In this document: positions 13,487 to 24,666 of the stretch, in pieces
How positions within the stretch are numbered: the stretch's first letter is position 1
How the letters are laid out: each line of letters opens with the position of its first letter
Origin: Clusia tigrina
Taxonomy: Eukaryota; Arthropoda; Insecta; Diptera; Clusiidae
Reading direction: 5' to 3'
NCBI GenBank assembly: GCA_920105625.2
Contig: OV050032.1
Location: 78,969,879-79,033,878, forward strand
Length of the DNA: 64,000 nucleotides
The notes under the pieces: generated by a model
Told to the model about the DNA's origin: nothing
The model's database searches: none
Seen by the model: the letters and a program-made list of their open reading frames with translations, nothing else
Translations under genes and position numbers: made by a program

Positions 13487-13914
13487 TGAAGTTTTATCAG
13501 TGTTTGATTTGGGACTCAAGTGTAGCATAGCTTTGAGCGATAGCTTAAATTGACAAGAGGCTCGAGTGCTTTGTTGCTACAAAATTTCAAGGTTTTATGA
13601 CGCTTCAGTAAAAAGTTGCAAGCATTTGTATGTTGCAAACTTTGATAGGTGTAGGACGTACCGTATAGAAGTTAGGGCCATTTGAAGTTTTATCAGTGTT
13701 TGATTTCGGACTCAAGGGTAGCATAGCTTTGAGCGATAGCTTAAATTGACAAGAGGCTCGAGTACTTTATTGTTACAAAATTTCAAGGTTTTATGACGCT
13801 CCAGCAAAAAGTTACAAGCATTTGTATGTTGCAAACTTTGATACGTGTAGGACGTACCGTATAGAAATTTGGGCCATTTGAAGTTTTATCAGTGTTTGAT
13901 TTGGGACTCAAGGG

Positions 13915-13961
13915 TAGCATAGCTTTGAGCGATAGCTTAAATTGACAAGAGGCTCGAGTAC
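13915..13961 (+). promoter_or_regulatory. Possible RNA polymerase III type 2 promoter (A-box/B-box-like), one per monomer
   Basis: TAGCATAGCTTTG (13915-13927) fits the first nine positions of the tRNA A-box TRGCNNAGYNGG but has TT in place of GG. GGCTCGAGTAC (13951-13961) matches 8 of the 10 fixed positions of the B-box GGTTCGANTCC. The spacing of 36 bp is tolerable for this promoter class, and a TTTT run follows at 13985-13988. The pattern is repeated in most monomers. Both motifs are degenerate, so chance is a real alternative, and there is no evidence of transcription. Confidence 0.25.
13919..13938 (+). repeat. Short direct pair ATAGCTT / ATAGCTT, 13 bp apart
   Basis: The words GCATAGCTTTGA and GCGATAGCTTAA stand side by side at monomer positions 39-62. 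This pair persists in almost all monomers and is the clearest small-scale repeat in the non-duplicated half of the unit. Confidence 0.6.
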
Positions 13962-13962
13962 T
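13953..13962 (+). other. Overlapping XhoI (CTCGAG) and ScaI (AGTACT) sites, monomer positions 75-84
   Basis: CTCGAGTACT occurs in most monomers, so an XhoI digest should give a 196-bp ladder. Common variants destroy one or both sites: GAGTGC loses ScaI, CTCGACTAC (for example in the 11395 dimer) and CTCTAG lose XhoI. The sites can therefore mark subfamilies. Confidence 0.8.
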
Positions 13963-13964
13963 TT

Positions 13965-14020
13965 ATTGTTACAAAATTTCAAGGTTTTATGACGCTCCAG
14001 TAAAAAGTTACAAGCATTTG
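13965..14020 (+). repeat. Internal 56-bp sub-repeat, copy 1 (monomer positions 87-142)
   Basis: Aligned without gaps to the next 56 bases (14021-14076), 35 of 56 positions are identical. Shared blocks include GTT.CAAA.TTT, GAC(G), AAGTTA and the terminal CATTTG. This points to an old tandem duplication inside the monomer. The pair recurs in every full-length monomer of the window. The part around AGTAAAAAGTTA followed by CATTTG resembles, from memory, the legume CentGm/SB92 satellite. Confidence 0.85.
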
Positions 14021-14076
14021 TATGTTGCAAACTTTGATAGGTGTAGGACGTACCGTATAGAAGTTAGGGCCATTTG
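14021..14076 (+). repeat. Internal 56-bp sub-repeat, copy 2 (monomer positions 143-198)
   Basis: Diverged duplicate of 13965-14020 (35/56 identical). It ends with CCATTTG two bases into the following monomer. The remaining 84 bp of the monomer show only weak traces of a third unit, for example AAGTTTTATCAGTGTTTG near positions 3-20 compared with AAGTTACAAGCATTTG. Confidence 0.85.
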
Positions 14077-15251
14077 AAGTTTTATCAGTGTTTGATTTGG
14101 GACTCAAGGGTAGCATAGCTTTGAGCGATAGCTTTAATTGACAAGAGGCTCGAGTACTTTATTGTTACAAAATTTCAAGGTTTTATGACGCTCCAGTAAA
14201 AAGTTACAAGCATTTGTATGTTGCAAACTTTGATAGGTGTAGGACGTACCGTTTAGAAGTTAGGGCCATTTGAAGTTTTATCAGTGTTTGATTTGGGACT
14301 CAAGGGTAGCATAGCTTTGAACGATAGCTCAAATTGACAAGAGGCTCGAGTGATTTATTGTTACAAAATTTCAAGGTTTTATGACGCTCAATTAAAAAGT
14401 TAGAAGCATTTGTATGTTGCAAACTTTGATAGGTGTAGGACATACCGTATAGAAGTTAGGGCCATTTGAAGTTTTATCAATGTTTGATTTGGGACTCAAG
14501 GGTAGCATAGCTTTGAGCGATAGCTTAAATTGACAAGAGGCTCGAGTACTTTATTGTTACAAAATTTCAAGGTTTTATGACGCTCCAGTAAAAAGTTACA
14601 AGCATTTGTATGTTGCAAACTTTCATAGGTGTAGGACGTACCGTTTAGAAGTTTGGGCCATTTGAAGTTTTATCAGTGTTTGATTTGGGACTCTAGGGTA
14701 GCATAGCTTTGAACGATAGCTCAAATTGACAAGAGGCTCGAGTGATTTATTGTTACAAAATTTCAAGGTTTTATGACGCTCCAGTAAAAAGTTAGAAGCA
14801 TTTGTATGTTGCAAACTTTGATAGGTGTAGGACATACCGTATAGAAGTTAGGGCCATTTGAAGTTTTATCAGTGTTTGATTTGGGACTCAAGGGTAGCAT
14901 AGCTTTGAGCGATAGCTTAAATTGACAAGAGGCTCGAGTACTTTATTGTTACAAAATTTCAAGGTTTTATGACGCTCCAGTAAAAAGTTACAAGCATTTG
15001 GATGTTGCAAACTTTGATAGGTGTAGGACGTACCGTATACGAAGTTAGGGCCATTTGAAGTTTTATCAGTGTTTGATTTGGGACTCAAGGGTAGCATAGC
15101 TTTGAGCGATAGCTTAAATTGACAAGAGGCTCGAGTGCTTTATTGTTACAAAATTTCAAGGTTTTATGACGCTCCAGTAAAAAGTTAGAAGCATTTGTAT
15201 GTTGCAAACTTAGATAGGTGTAGGACGTACCGTATAGAAGTTAGGGCCATT

Positions 15252-17995
15252 TGAAGTTTTATCAGTGTTTGATTTGGGACTCAAGGGTAGCATAGCTTTG
15301 AGCGATGGCTTAAATTGACAAGAGGCTCGAGTACTTTATTGTTACAAAATTTCAAGGTTTTATGACGCTTCAGTAAAAAGTTGCAAGCATTTGTATGTTG
15401 CAAACTTTGATAGGTGTAGGACGTACCGTATAGAAGTTAGGGCCATTTGAAGTTTTATCAGTGTTTGATTTGGGACTCAAGGGTAGCATAGCTTTGAGCG
15501 ATAGCTTAAATTGACAAGAGGCTCGAGTACTTTATTGTTACAAAATTTCAAGGTTTTATGACGCTCCAGTAAAAAGTTACAAGCATTTGTATGTTGCAAA
15601 CTTTGATAGGTGTAGGACGTACCGTATAGTAGTTAGGGCCATTTGAAGTTTTATCAGTGTTTGATTTCGGACTCAAGGGTAGCATAGCTTTGAGCGATAG
15701 CTTAAATTGACAAGAGGCTCGAGTACTTTATTGTTACAAAATTTCAAGGTTTTATGACGCTCCAGTAAAAAGTTACAAGCATTTGTATGTTGCAAACTTT
15801 GATACGTGTAGGACGTACCGTATAGAAGTTTGGGCCATTTGAAGTTTTATCAGTGTTTGATTTGGGACTCAAGGGTAGCATAGCTTTGAGCGATAGCTTA
15901 AATTGACAAGAGGCTCGAGTACTTTATTGTTACAAAATTTCAAGGTTTTATGACGCTCCAGTAAAAAGTTACAAGCATTTGTATGTTGCAAACTTTGATA
16001 GGTGTAGGACGTACCGTATAGAAGTTAGGGCCATTTGAAGTTTTATCAGTGTTTGATTTGGGACTCAAGGGTAGCATAGCTTTGAGCGATAGCTTTAATT
16101 GACAAGAGGCTCGAGTACTTTATTGTTACAAAATTTCAAGGTTTTATGACGCTCCAGTAAAAAGTTACAAGCATTTGTATGTTGCAAACTTTGATAGGTG
16201 TAGGACGTACCGTTTAGAAGTTAGGGCCATTTGAAGTTTTATCAGTGTTTGATTTGGGACTCAAGGGTAGCATAGCTTTGAACGATAGCTCAAATTGACA
16301 AGAGGCTCGAGTGATTTATTGTTACAAAATTTCAAGGTTTTATGACGCTCAATTAAAAAGTTAGAAGCATTTGTATGTTGCAAACTTTGATAGGTGTAGG
16401 ACATACCGTATAGAAGTTAGGGCCATTTGAAGTTTTATCAATGTTTGATTTGGGACTCAAGGGTAGCATAGCTTTGAGCGATAGCTTAAATTGACAAGAG
16501 GCTCGAGTACTTTATTGTTACAAAATTTCAAGGTTTTATGACGCTCCAGTAAAAAGTTACAAGCATTTGTATGTTGCAAACTTTCATAGGTGTAGGACGT
16601 ACCGTTTAGAAGTTAGGGCCATTTGAAGTTTTATCAGTGTTTGATTTGGGACTCAAGGGTAGCATAGCTTTGAGCGATAGCTTAAATTGACAAGAGGCTC
16701 GAGTACTTTATTGTTACAAAATTTCAAGGTTTTATGACGCTTCAGTAAAAAGTTGCAAGCATTTGTATGTTGCAAACTTTGATAGGTGTAGGACGTACCG
16801 TATAGAAGTTAGGGCCATTTGAAGTTTTATCAGTGTTTGATTTGGGACTCAAGGGTAGCATAGCTTTGAGCGATAGCTTAAATTGACAAGAGGCTCGAGT
16901 ACTTTATTGTTACAAAATTTCAAGGTTTTATGACGCTCCAGTAAAAAGTTACAAGCATTTGTATGTTGCAAACTTTGATAGGTGTAGGACGTACCGTATA
17001 GTAGTTAGGGCCATTTGAAGTTTTATCAGTGTTTGATTTCGGACTCAAGGGTAGCATAGCTTTGAGCGATAGCTTAAATTGACAAGAGGCTCGAGTACTT
17101 TATTGTTACAAAATTTCAAGGTTTTATGACGCTCCAGTAAAAAGTTACAAGCATTTGTATGTTGCAAACTTTGATACGTGTAGGACGTACCGTATAGAAG
17201 TTTGGGCCATTTGAAGTTTTATCAGTGTTTGATTTGGGACTCAAGGGTAGCATAGCTTTGAGCGATAGCTTAAATTGACAAGAGGCTCGAGTACTTTATT
17301 GTTACAAAATTTCAAGGTTTTATGACGCTCCAGTAAAAAGTTACAAGCATTTGTATGTTGCAAACTTTGATAGGTGTAGGACGTACCGTATAGAAGTTAG
17401 GGCCATTTGAAGTTTTATCAGTGTTTGATTTGGGACTCAAGGGTAGCATAGCTTTGAGCGATAGCTTTAATTGACAAGAGGCTCGAGTACTTTATTGTTA
17501 CAAAATTTCAAGGTTTTATGACGCTCCAGTAAAAAGTTACAAGCATTTGTATGTTGCAAACTTTGATAGGTGTAGGACGTACCGTTTAGAAGTTAGGGCC
17601 ATTTGAAGTTTTATCAGTGTTTGATTTGGGACTCAAGGGTAGCATAGCTTTGAACGATAGCTCAAATTGACAAGAGGCTCGAGTGATTTATTGTTACAAA
17701 ATTTCAAGGTTTTATGACGCTCAATTAAAAAGTTAGAAGCATTTGTATGTTGCAAACTTTGATAGGTGTAGGACATACCGTATAGAAGTTAGGGCCATTT
17801 GAAGTTTTATCAATGTTTGATTTGGGACTCAAGGGTAGCATAGCTTTGAGCGATAGCTTAAATTGACAAGAGGCTCGAGTACTTTATTGTTACAAAATTT
17901 CAAGGTTTTATGACGCTCCAGTAAAAAGTTACAAGCATTTGTATGTTGCAAACTTTCATAGGTGTAGGACGTACCGTTTAGAAGTTAGGGCCATT
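15252..17995 (+). repeat. 7-monomer higher-order repeat, two tandem copies of 1372 bp
   Basis: Units 15252-16623 and 16624-17995. Monomer types in order carry: GCTTCAG with GTTGCAAGC; CGTATAGTAGTTAGG; TTCGGACTC with TACGTG; plain; TTTAATTGAC with CGTTTAGAAG; GAACGATAGCTC with GCTCAATTAAAAAG; ATCAATG. The last four types alone precede the pair at 13879-14662. Confidence 0.9.
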
Positions 17996-19370
17996 TGAAG
18001 TTTTATCAGTGTTTGATTTGGGACTCTAGGGTAGCATAGCTTTGAACGATAGCTCAAATTGACAAGAGGCTCGAGTGATTTATTGTTACAAAATTTCAAG
18101 GTTTTATGACGCTCCAGTAAAAAGTTAGAAGCATTTGTATGTTGCAAACTTTGATAGGTGTAGGACATACCGTATAGAAGTTAGGGCCATTTGAAGTTTT
18201 ATCAGTGTTTGATTTGGGACTCAAGGGTAGCATAGCTTTGAGCGATAGCTTAAATTGACAAGAGGGTCGAGTACTTTATTGTTACAAAATTTCAAGGTTT
18301 TATGACGCTCCAGTAAAAAGTTACAAGCATTTGGATGTTGCAAACTTTGATAGGTGTAGGACGTACCGTATACGAAGTTAGGGCCATTTGAAGTTTTATC
18401 AGTGTTTGATTTGGGACTCAAGGGTAGCATAGCTTTGAGCGATAGCTTAAATTGACAAGAGGCTCGAGTGCTTTATTGTTACAAAATTTCAAGGTTTTTA
18501 TGACGCTCCAGTAAAAAGTTAGAAGCATTTGTATGTTGCAAACTTAGATAGGTGTAGGACGTACCGTATAGAAGTTAGGGCCATTTGAAGTTTTATCAGT
18601 GTTTGATTTGGGACTCAAGGGTAGCATAGCTTTGAGCGATAGCTTAAATTGACAAGAGGCTCGAGTACTTTATTGTTACAAAATTTCAAGGTTTTATGAC
18701 GCTCCAGTAAAAAGTTACAAGCATTTGTATGTTGCAAACTTTGATAGGTGTAGGACGTGCCGTATACGAAGTTAGGGCCATTTGAAGTTTTTTCAGTGTT
18801 TCATTTGGGACTCAAGGGTACCATAGTTTTGAGCGATAGCTTAAATTGACAAGAGGCTCGAGTGCTTTATTGTTACAAAATTTCAAGGTTTTATGACGCT
18901 CCAGTAAAAAGTTACGAGCATTTGTATGTTGCAAACTTTGATAGGTGTAGGACGTACCGTATAGAAGTTAGGGCCATTTGAAGTTGTATCAGTGTTTGAT
19001 TTAAAACTGAAAGGTAGCATAGCTTTAAGCGATAGCTTCAATTGAAAATTGGCTCGAGTACTCTATTGCTACAAAATTTCAAGGTTTTATGACGCTCCAG
19101 TAAAAAGATACAAGCATTTGTATATTGCAAGCTTTGATAAGTGTAGGACGTACCGTATAGAAGTTAGGGCCATTTCAAGTTTTATTTGTGTTTGATTTGG
19201 GACTCAAGGGTAGCTTAGCTTTGAGCGATAGCTTAAATTGACAAGAGGCTCGAGAGCTTTATTGTTACAAAATTTCAAGGTTTTATGACGCTCCAGTAAA
19301 AAGTTAGAAGTATTTGTATGTTGCAAACTTTGATAGGTGTAGGACGTACCATATAGAAGTTAGGCCCATT
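17996..19370 (+). repeat. Seven-monomer block repeated at 22508 and 26039
   Basis: Begins with GACTCTAGGG. It carries TTGGATGTTGC, CGTATACGAAG, ACCATAGTTTTGAG, TTTAAAACTGAAAGG and AGAAGTATTTG in that order. The same order follows each later 7-mer (offsets 4512 and then 3531), so it travels with it. Confidence 0.85.
18979..19174 (+). repeat. Divergent monomer with TTTAAAACTGAAAGG, copy 1
   Basis: Also has GTTGTATCAG, AAGCGATAGCTTCAATTGAAAATTGG, TACTCTATTGCTAC, AAAAGATACAAGC and GTATATTGCAAGC. It is among the most diverged monomer types in the window. Confidence 0.88.
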
Positions 19371-21135
19371 TGAAGTTTTATCAGTGTTTGATTTGGGACT
19401 CAAGGGTAGCATAGCTTTGAGCGATAGCTTAAATTGACAAGAAGTTCGAGTACTTTATTGTTACAAAATTTCAAGTTTTTATGACGCTCCAGTAAAATGT
19501 TACAAGCATTTGTATGTTGCAAACTTTGATAGGTGTAGGACGTACCGTATAGAAGTTAGGGCCATTTGAAGTTATATCAGTGTTTGATTTGGGACTCAAG
19601 GGTAGCATAGCTTTGAGCGATAGCTTAAATTGACAAGAGGCTCGAGTACTTTATTGTTACAAAATTTCAAGGTTCTATGACGCTCCAGTAAAAAGTTACA
19701 AGCATTTGTATGTTGCAAACTTTGATAGGTGTAGGACGTACCCTATAGAAGTTAGGGCCATTTGAAGTTTTATCAGTGTTTGATTTGGGACTCAAGGGTA
19801 GCATAGCTTTGAGCGATAGCTTAAACTGACAAGAGGCTCGAGTACTTTATTGTTACAAAATTTCAAGGTTTTATGACGCTCCAGTAAAAATTTGCAAGCA
19901 TTTGTATATTGCAAGCTTTGATAGGTGTAGGACGTACCGTATAGAAGTTAGGTCCATTTCAAGTTTTATTTGTGTTTGATTTGGGACTCAAGGGTAGCTT
20001 AGCTTTGAGCGATAGCTTAAATTGACAAGAGGCTCGAGTACTTTATTGTTACAAAATTTCAAGGTTTTATGACGCTCCAGTAAAAAGTTACAAGCATTTG
20101 TATGTTGCAAACTTTGATAGTTGTAGGACGTACCGTATAGAAGTTAGGGCCATTTGAAGTTTTATCAGTGTTTGATTTGGGACTCAAGGGTAGCATAGCT
20201 TTGAGCGATAGCTTAAATTGACAAGAGGCTCGAGTACTTTATTGTTACAAAATTTCAAGGTTTTATGACGCTCCAGTAAAAAGTTACAAGCATTTGTATG
20301 TTGCAAACTTTGATAGGTGCAGGACGTACCGTATAGAAGTTAGGGCCATTAGAAGTTTTTTCAGTGTTTGATTTGGGACTCAAGGGTAGCATAGCTTTGA
20401 GCGATAGCTTAAATTTGACAAGAGGCTCGAGTACTTTATTGTTACAAAATTTCAAGGTTTTATGACGCTCCAGTAAAAAGTTACAAGCATTTGTATGTTG
20501 CAAACTTTGATACGTGTAGGACGTACCGTATAGAAGTTAGGGCCATTTGAAGTCTTATCAGTGTTTGATTTGGGACTCAAGGGTAGCATAGCTTTGAGCG
20601 ATTGCTTAAATTGACAAGAGGCTCGAGTACTTTATTGTTACATAGTTTCAAGGATTTATGACGCTCCAGTAAAAAGTTACAAGCATTTGTATGTTGCAAA
20701 CTTTGATACGTGTAGGACGTACCGTATAGAAGTTAGGGCCATTTGAAGTCTTATCAGTGTTTGATTTGGGACTCAAGGGTAGAATAGCTTTGAGCGATAG
20801 CTTAAATTGACAAGAGGCTCGAGTACTTTATTGTTACAAAGTTTCAAGGTTTAATGACGCTCCAGTAAAAAGTTACAAGCATTTGTATGTTGCAAACTTT
20901 GATAGGTGTAGGACGTACCGTATAGAAGTTAGGGCCATTTGAAGTTTTATCAGTGTTTGATTTGGGACTCAAGGGTAGCATAGCTTTAAGCGATAGCTTA
21001 AATTGACAAGAGGCTCGAGTACTTTATTGTTACAAAATTTCAAGGTGTTATGACGCTCCAGTAAAAATTTACAAGCATTTGTATGTTGCAAACTTTGATA
21101 CGTGTAGGACGTACCGTATAGAAGTTTGGGCAATT

Positions 21136-22507
21136 TGAAGTTTTATCAGTGTTTGATTTGGGACTCAAGGGTAGCATAGCTTTGAGCGATAGCTTAAATT
21201 GACAAGAGGCTCGAGTGCTTTGTTGCTACAAAATTTCAAGGTTTTATGACGCTTCAGTAAAAAGTTGCAAGCATTTGTATGTTGCAAACTTTGATAGGTG
21301 TAGGACGTACCGTATAGAAGTTAGGGCCATTTGAAGTTTTATCAGTGTTTGATTTGGGACTCAAGGGTAGCATAGCTTTGAGCGATAGCTTAAATTGACA
21401 AGAGGCTCGAGTACTTTATTGTTACAAAATTTCAAGGTTTTATGACGCTCCAGTAAAAAGTTACAAGCATTTGTATGTTGCAAACTTTGATAGGTGTAGG
21501 ACGTACCGTATAGTAGTTAGGGCCATTTGAAGTTTTATCAGTGTTTGATTTCGGACTCAAGGGTAGCATAGCTTTGAGCGATAGCTTAAATTGACAAGAG
21601 GCTCGAGTACTTTATTGTTACAAAATTTCAAGGTTTTATGACGCTCCAGTAAAAAGTTACAAGCATTTGTATGTTGCAAACTTTGATACGTGTAGGACGT
21701 ACCGTATAGAAGTTTGGGCCATTTGAAGTTTTATCAGTGTTTGATTTGGGACTCAAGGGTAGCATAGCTTTGAGCGATAGCTTAAATTGACAAGAGGCTC
21801 GAGTACTTTATTGTTACAAAATTTCAAGGTTTTATGACGCTCCAGTAAAAAGTTACAAGCATTTGTATGTTGCAAACTTTGATAGGTGTAGGACGTACCG
21901 TATAGAAGTTAGGGCCATTTGAAGTTTTATCAGTGTTTGATTTGGGACTCAAGGGTAGCATAGCTTTGAGCGATAGCTTTAATTGACAAGAGGCTCGAGT
22001 ACTTTATTGTTACAAAATTTCAAGGTTTTATGACGCTCCAGTAAAAAGTTACAAGCATTTGTATGTTGCAAACTTTGATAGGTGTAGGACGTACCGTTTA
22101 GAAGTTAGGGCCATTTGAAGTTTTATCAGTGTTTGATTTGGGACTCAAGGGTAGCATAGCTTTGAACGATAGCTCAAATTGACAAGAGGCTCGAGTGATT
22201 TATTGTTACAAAATTTCAAGGTTTTATGACGCTCAATTAAAAAGTTAGAAGCATTTGTATGTTGCAAACTTTGATAGGTGTAGGACATACCGTATAGAAG
22301 TTAGGGCCATTTGAAGTTTTATCAATGTTTGATTTGGGACTCAAGGGTAGCATAGCTTTGAGCGATAGCTTAAATTGACAAGAGGCTCGAGTACTTTATT
22401 GTTACAAAATTTCAAGGTTTTATGACGCTCCAGTAAAAAGTTACAAGCATTTGTATGTTGCAAACTTTGATAGGTGTAGGACGTACCGTTTAGAAGTTAG
22501 GGCCATT
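21136..22507 (+). repeat. 7-monomer higher-order repeat, third copy
   Basis: Same order of seven marked monomers as at 15252-17995. It lies inside the first half of the 3531-bp duplication. Confidence 0.88.
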
Positions 22508-23489
22508 TGAAGTTTTATCAGTGTTTGATTTGGGACTCTAGGGTAGCATAGCTTTGAACGATAGCTCAAATTGACAAGAGGCTCGAGTGATTTATTGTTA
22601 CAAAATTTCAAGGTTTTATGACGCTCCAGTAAAAAGTTAGAAGCATTTGTATGTTGCAAACTTTGATAGGTGTAGGACATACCGTATAGAAGTTAGGGCC
22701 ATTTGAAGTTTTATCAGTGTTTGATTTGGGACTCAAGGGTAGCATAGCTTTGAGCGATAGCTTAAATTGACAAGAGGCTCGAGTACTTTATTGTTACAAA
22801 ATTTCAAGGTTTTATGACGCTCCAGTAAAAAGTTACAAGCATTTGGATGTTGCAAACTTTGATAGGTGTAGGACGTACCGTATACGAAGTTAGGGCCATT
22901 TGAAGTTTTATCAGTGTTTGATTTGGGACTCAAGGGTAGCATAGCTTTGAGCGATAGCTTAAATTGACAAGAGGCTCGAGTACTTTATTGTTACAAAATT
23001 TCAAGGTTTTATGACGCTCCAGTAAAAAGTTAGAAGCATTTGTATGTTGCAAACTTAGATAGGTGTAGGACGTACCGTATAGAAGTTAGGGCCATTTGAA
23101 GTTTTATCAGTGTTTGATTTGGGACTCAAGGGTAGCATAGCTTTGAGCGATAGCTTAAATTGACAAGAGGCTCGAGTACTTTATTGTTACAAAATTTCAA
23201 GGTTTTATGACGCTCCAGTAAAAAGTTACAAGCATTTGTATGTTGCAAACTTTGATAGGTGTAGGACGTGCCGTATACGAAGTTAGGGCCATTTGAAGTT
23301 TTTTCAGTGTTTCATTTGGGACTCAAGGGTACCATAGTTTTGAGCGATAGCTTAAATTGACAAGAGGCTCGAGTGCTTTATTGTTACAAAATTTCAAGGT
23401 TTTATGACGCTCCAGTAAAAAGTTACGAGCATTTGTATGTTGCAAACTTTGATAGGTGTAGGACGTACCGTATAGAAGTTAGGGCCATT

Positions 23490-23685
23490 TGAAGTTGTAT
23501 CAGTGTTTGATTTAAAACTGAAAGGTAGCATAGCTTTAAGCGATAGCTTCAATTGAAAATTGGCTCGAGTACTCTATTGCTACAAAATTTCAAGGTTTTA
23601 TGACGCTCCAGTAAAAAGATACAAGCATTTGTATATTGCAAGCTTTGATAAGTGTAGGACGTACCGTATAGAAGTTAGGGCCATT
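23490..23685 (+). repeat. Divergent TTTAAAACTGAAAGG monomer, copy 2
   Basis: Carries the same private changes as copy 1. It lies inside the first 3531-bp unit. Confidence 0.88.
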
Positions 23686-24666
23686 TCAAGTTTTATTTGT
23701 GTTTGATTTGGGACTCAAGGGTAGCTTAGCTTTGAGCGATAGCTTAAATTGACAAGAGGCTCGAGAGCTTTATTGTTACAAAATTTCAAGGTTTTATGAC
23801 GCTCCAGTAAAAAGTTAGAAGTATTTGTATGTTGCAAACTTTGATAGGTGTAGGACGTACCATATAGAAGTTAAACCCATTTGAAGTTTTATCAGTGTTT
23901 GATTTGGGACTCAAGGGTAGCATAGCTTTGAGCGATAGCTTAAATTTGACAAGAGGCTCGAGTACTTTATTGTTACAAAATTTCAAGGTTTTATGACGCT
24001 CCAGTAAAAAGTTACAAGCATTTGTATGTTGCAAACTTTGATACGTGTAGGACGTACCGTATAGAAGTTAGGGCCATTTGAAGTCTTATCAGTGTTTGAT
24101 TTGGGACTCAAGGGTAGCATAGCTTTGAGCGATTGCTTAAATTGACAAGAGGCTCGAGTACTTTATTGTTACATAGTTTCAAGGATTTATGACGCTCCAG
24201 TAAAAAGTTACAAGCATTTGTATGTTGCAAACTTTGATACGTGTAGGACGTACCGTATAGAAGTTAGGGCCATTTGAAGTTTTATCAGTGTTTGATTTGG
24301 GACTCAAGGGTAGAATAGCTTTGAGCGATAGCTTAAATTGACAAGAGGCTCGAGTACTTTATTGTTACAAAGTTTCAAGGTTTAATGACGCTCCAGTAAA
24401 AAGTTACAAGCATTTGTATGTTGCAAACTTTGATAGGTGTAGGACGTACCGTATAGAAGTTAGGGCCATTTGAAGTTTTATCAGTGTTTGATTTGGGACT
24501 CAAGGGTAGCATAGCTTTAAGCGATAGCTTAAATTGACAAGAGGCTCGAGTACTTTATTGTTACAAAATTTCAAGGTGTTATGACGCTCCAGTAAAAATT
24601 TACAAGCATTTGTATGTTGCAAACTTTGATACGTGTAGGACGTACCGTATAGAAGTTTGGGCAATT

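Larger units (their letters stand above)
13879..14074 (+). repeat. Reference monomer (consensus-type copy, 196 bp)
   Basis: This copy matches the most frequent base at every position I compared, so it serves as a type copy. It has 73 G or C of 196 (37%). In order it holds: a G-rich stretch and TAGCATAGCTTTG near positions 32-49; GGCTCGAGTAC at 73-83 with overlapping XhoI and ScaI sites; then an A/T-tract-rich half (87-196) made of two related 56-bp units. A 196-bp period is close to one nucleosome plus linker, as in many centromeric satellites. There is no coding potential. Confidence 0.9.
20412..23942 (+). repeat. 18-monomer tandem duplication, first copy (3531 bp)
   Basis: Breakpoints fall at the extra T of AAATTTGACAAG, seen at 20412 and again at 23943. 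Markers throughout match the next 3531 bp, including the third and fourth 7-mers. Before the first copy the sequence differs (CCATTAGAAGTTTTTTCAG against CCATTTGAAGTTTTATCAG), which fixes the junction. Confidence 0.88.

Noticed and set aside
13915..13961. Annotating a true tRNA gene in each monomer
   Set aside because: Only box-like motifs are present. No cloverleaf stems, anticodon arm or acceptor pairing could be built.
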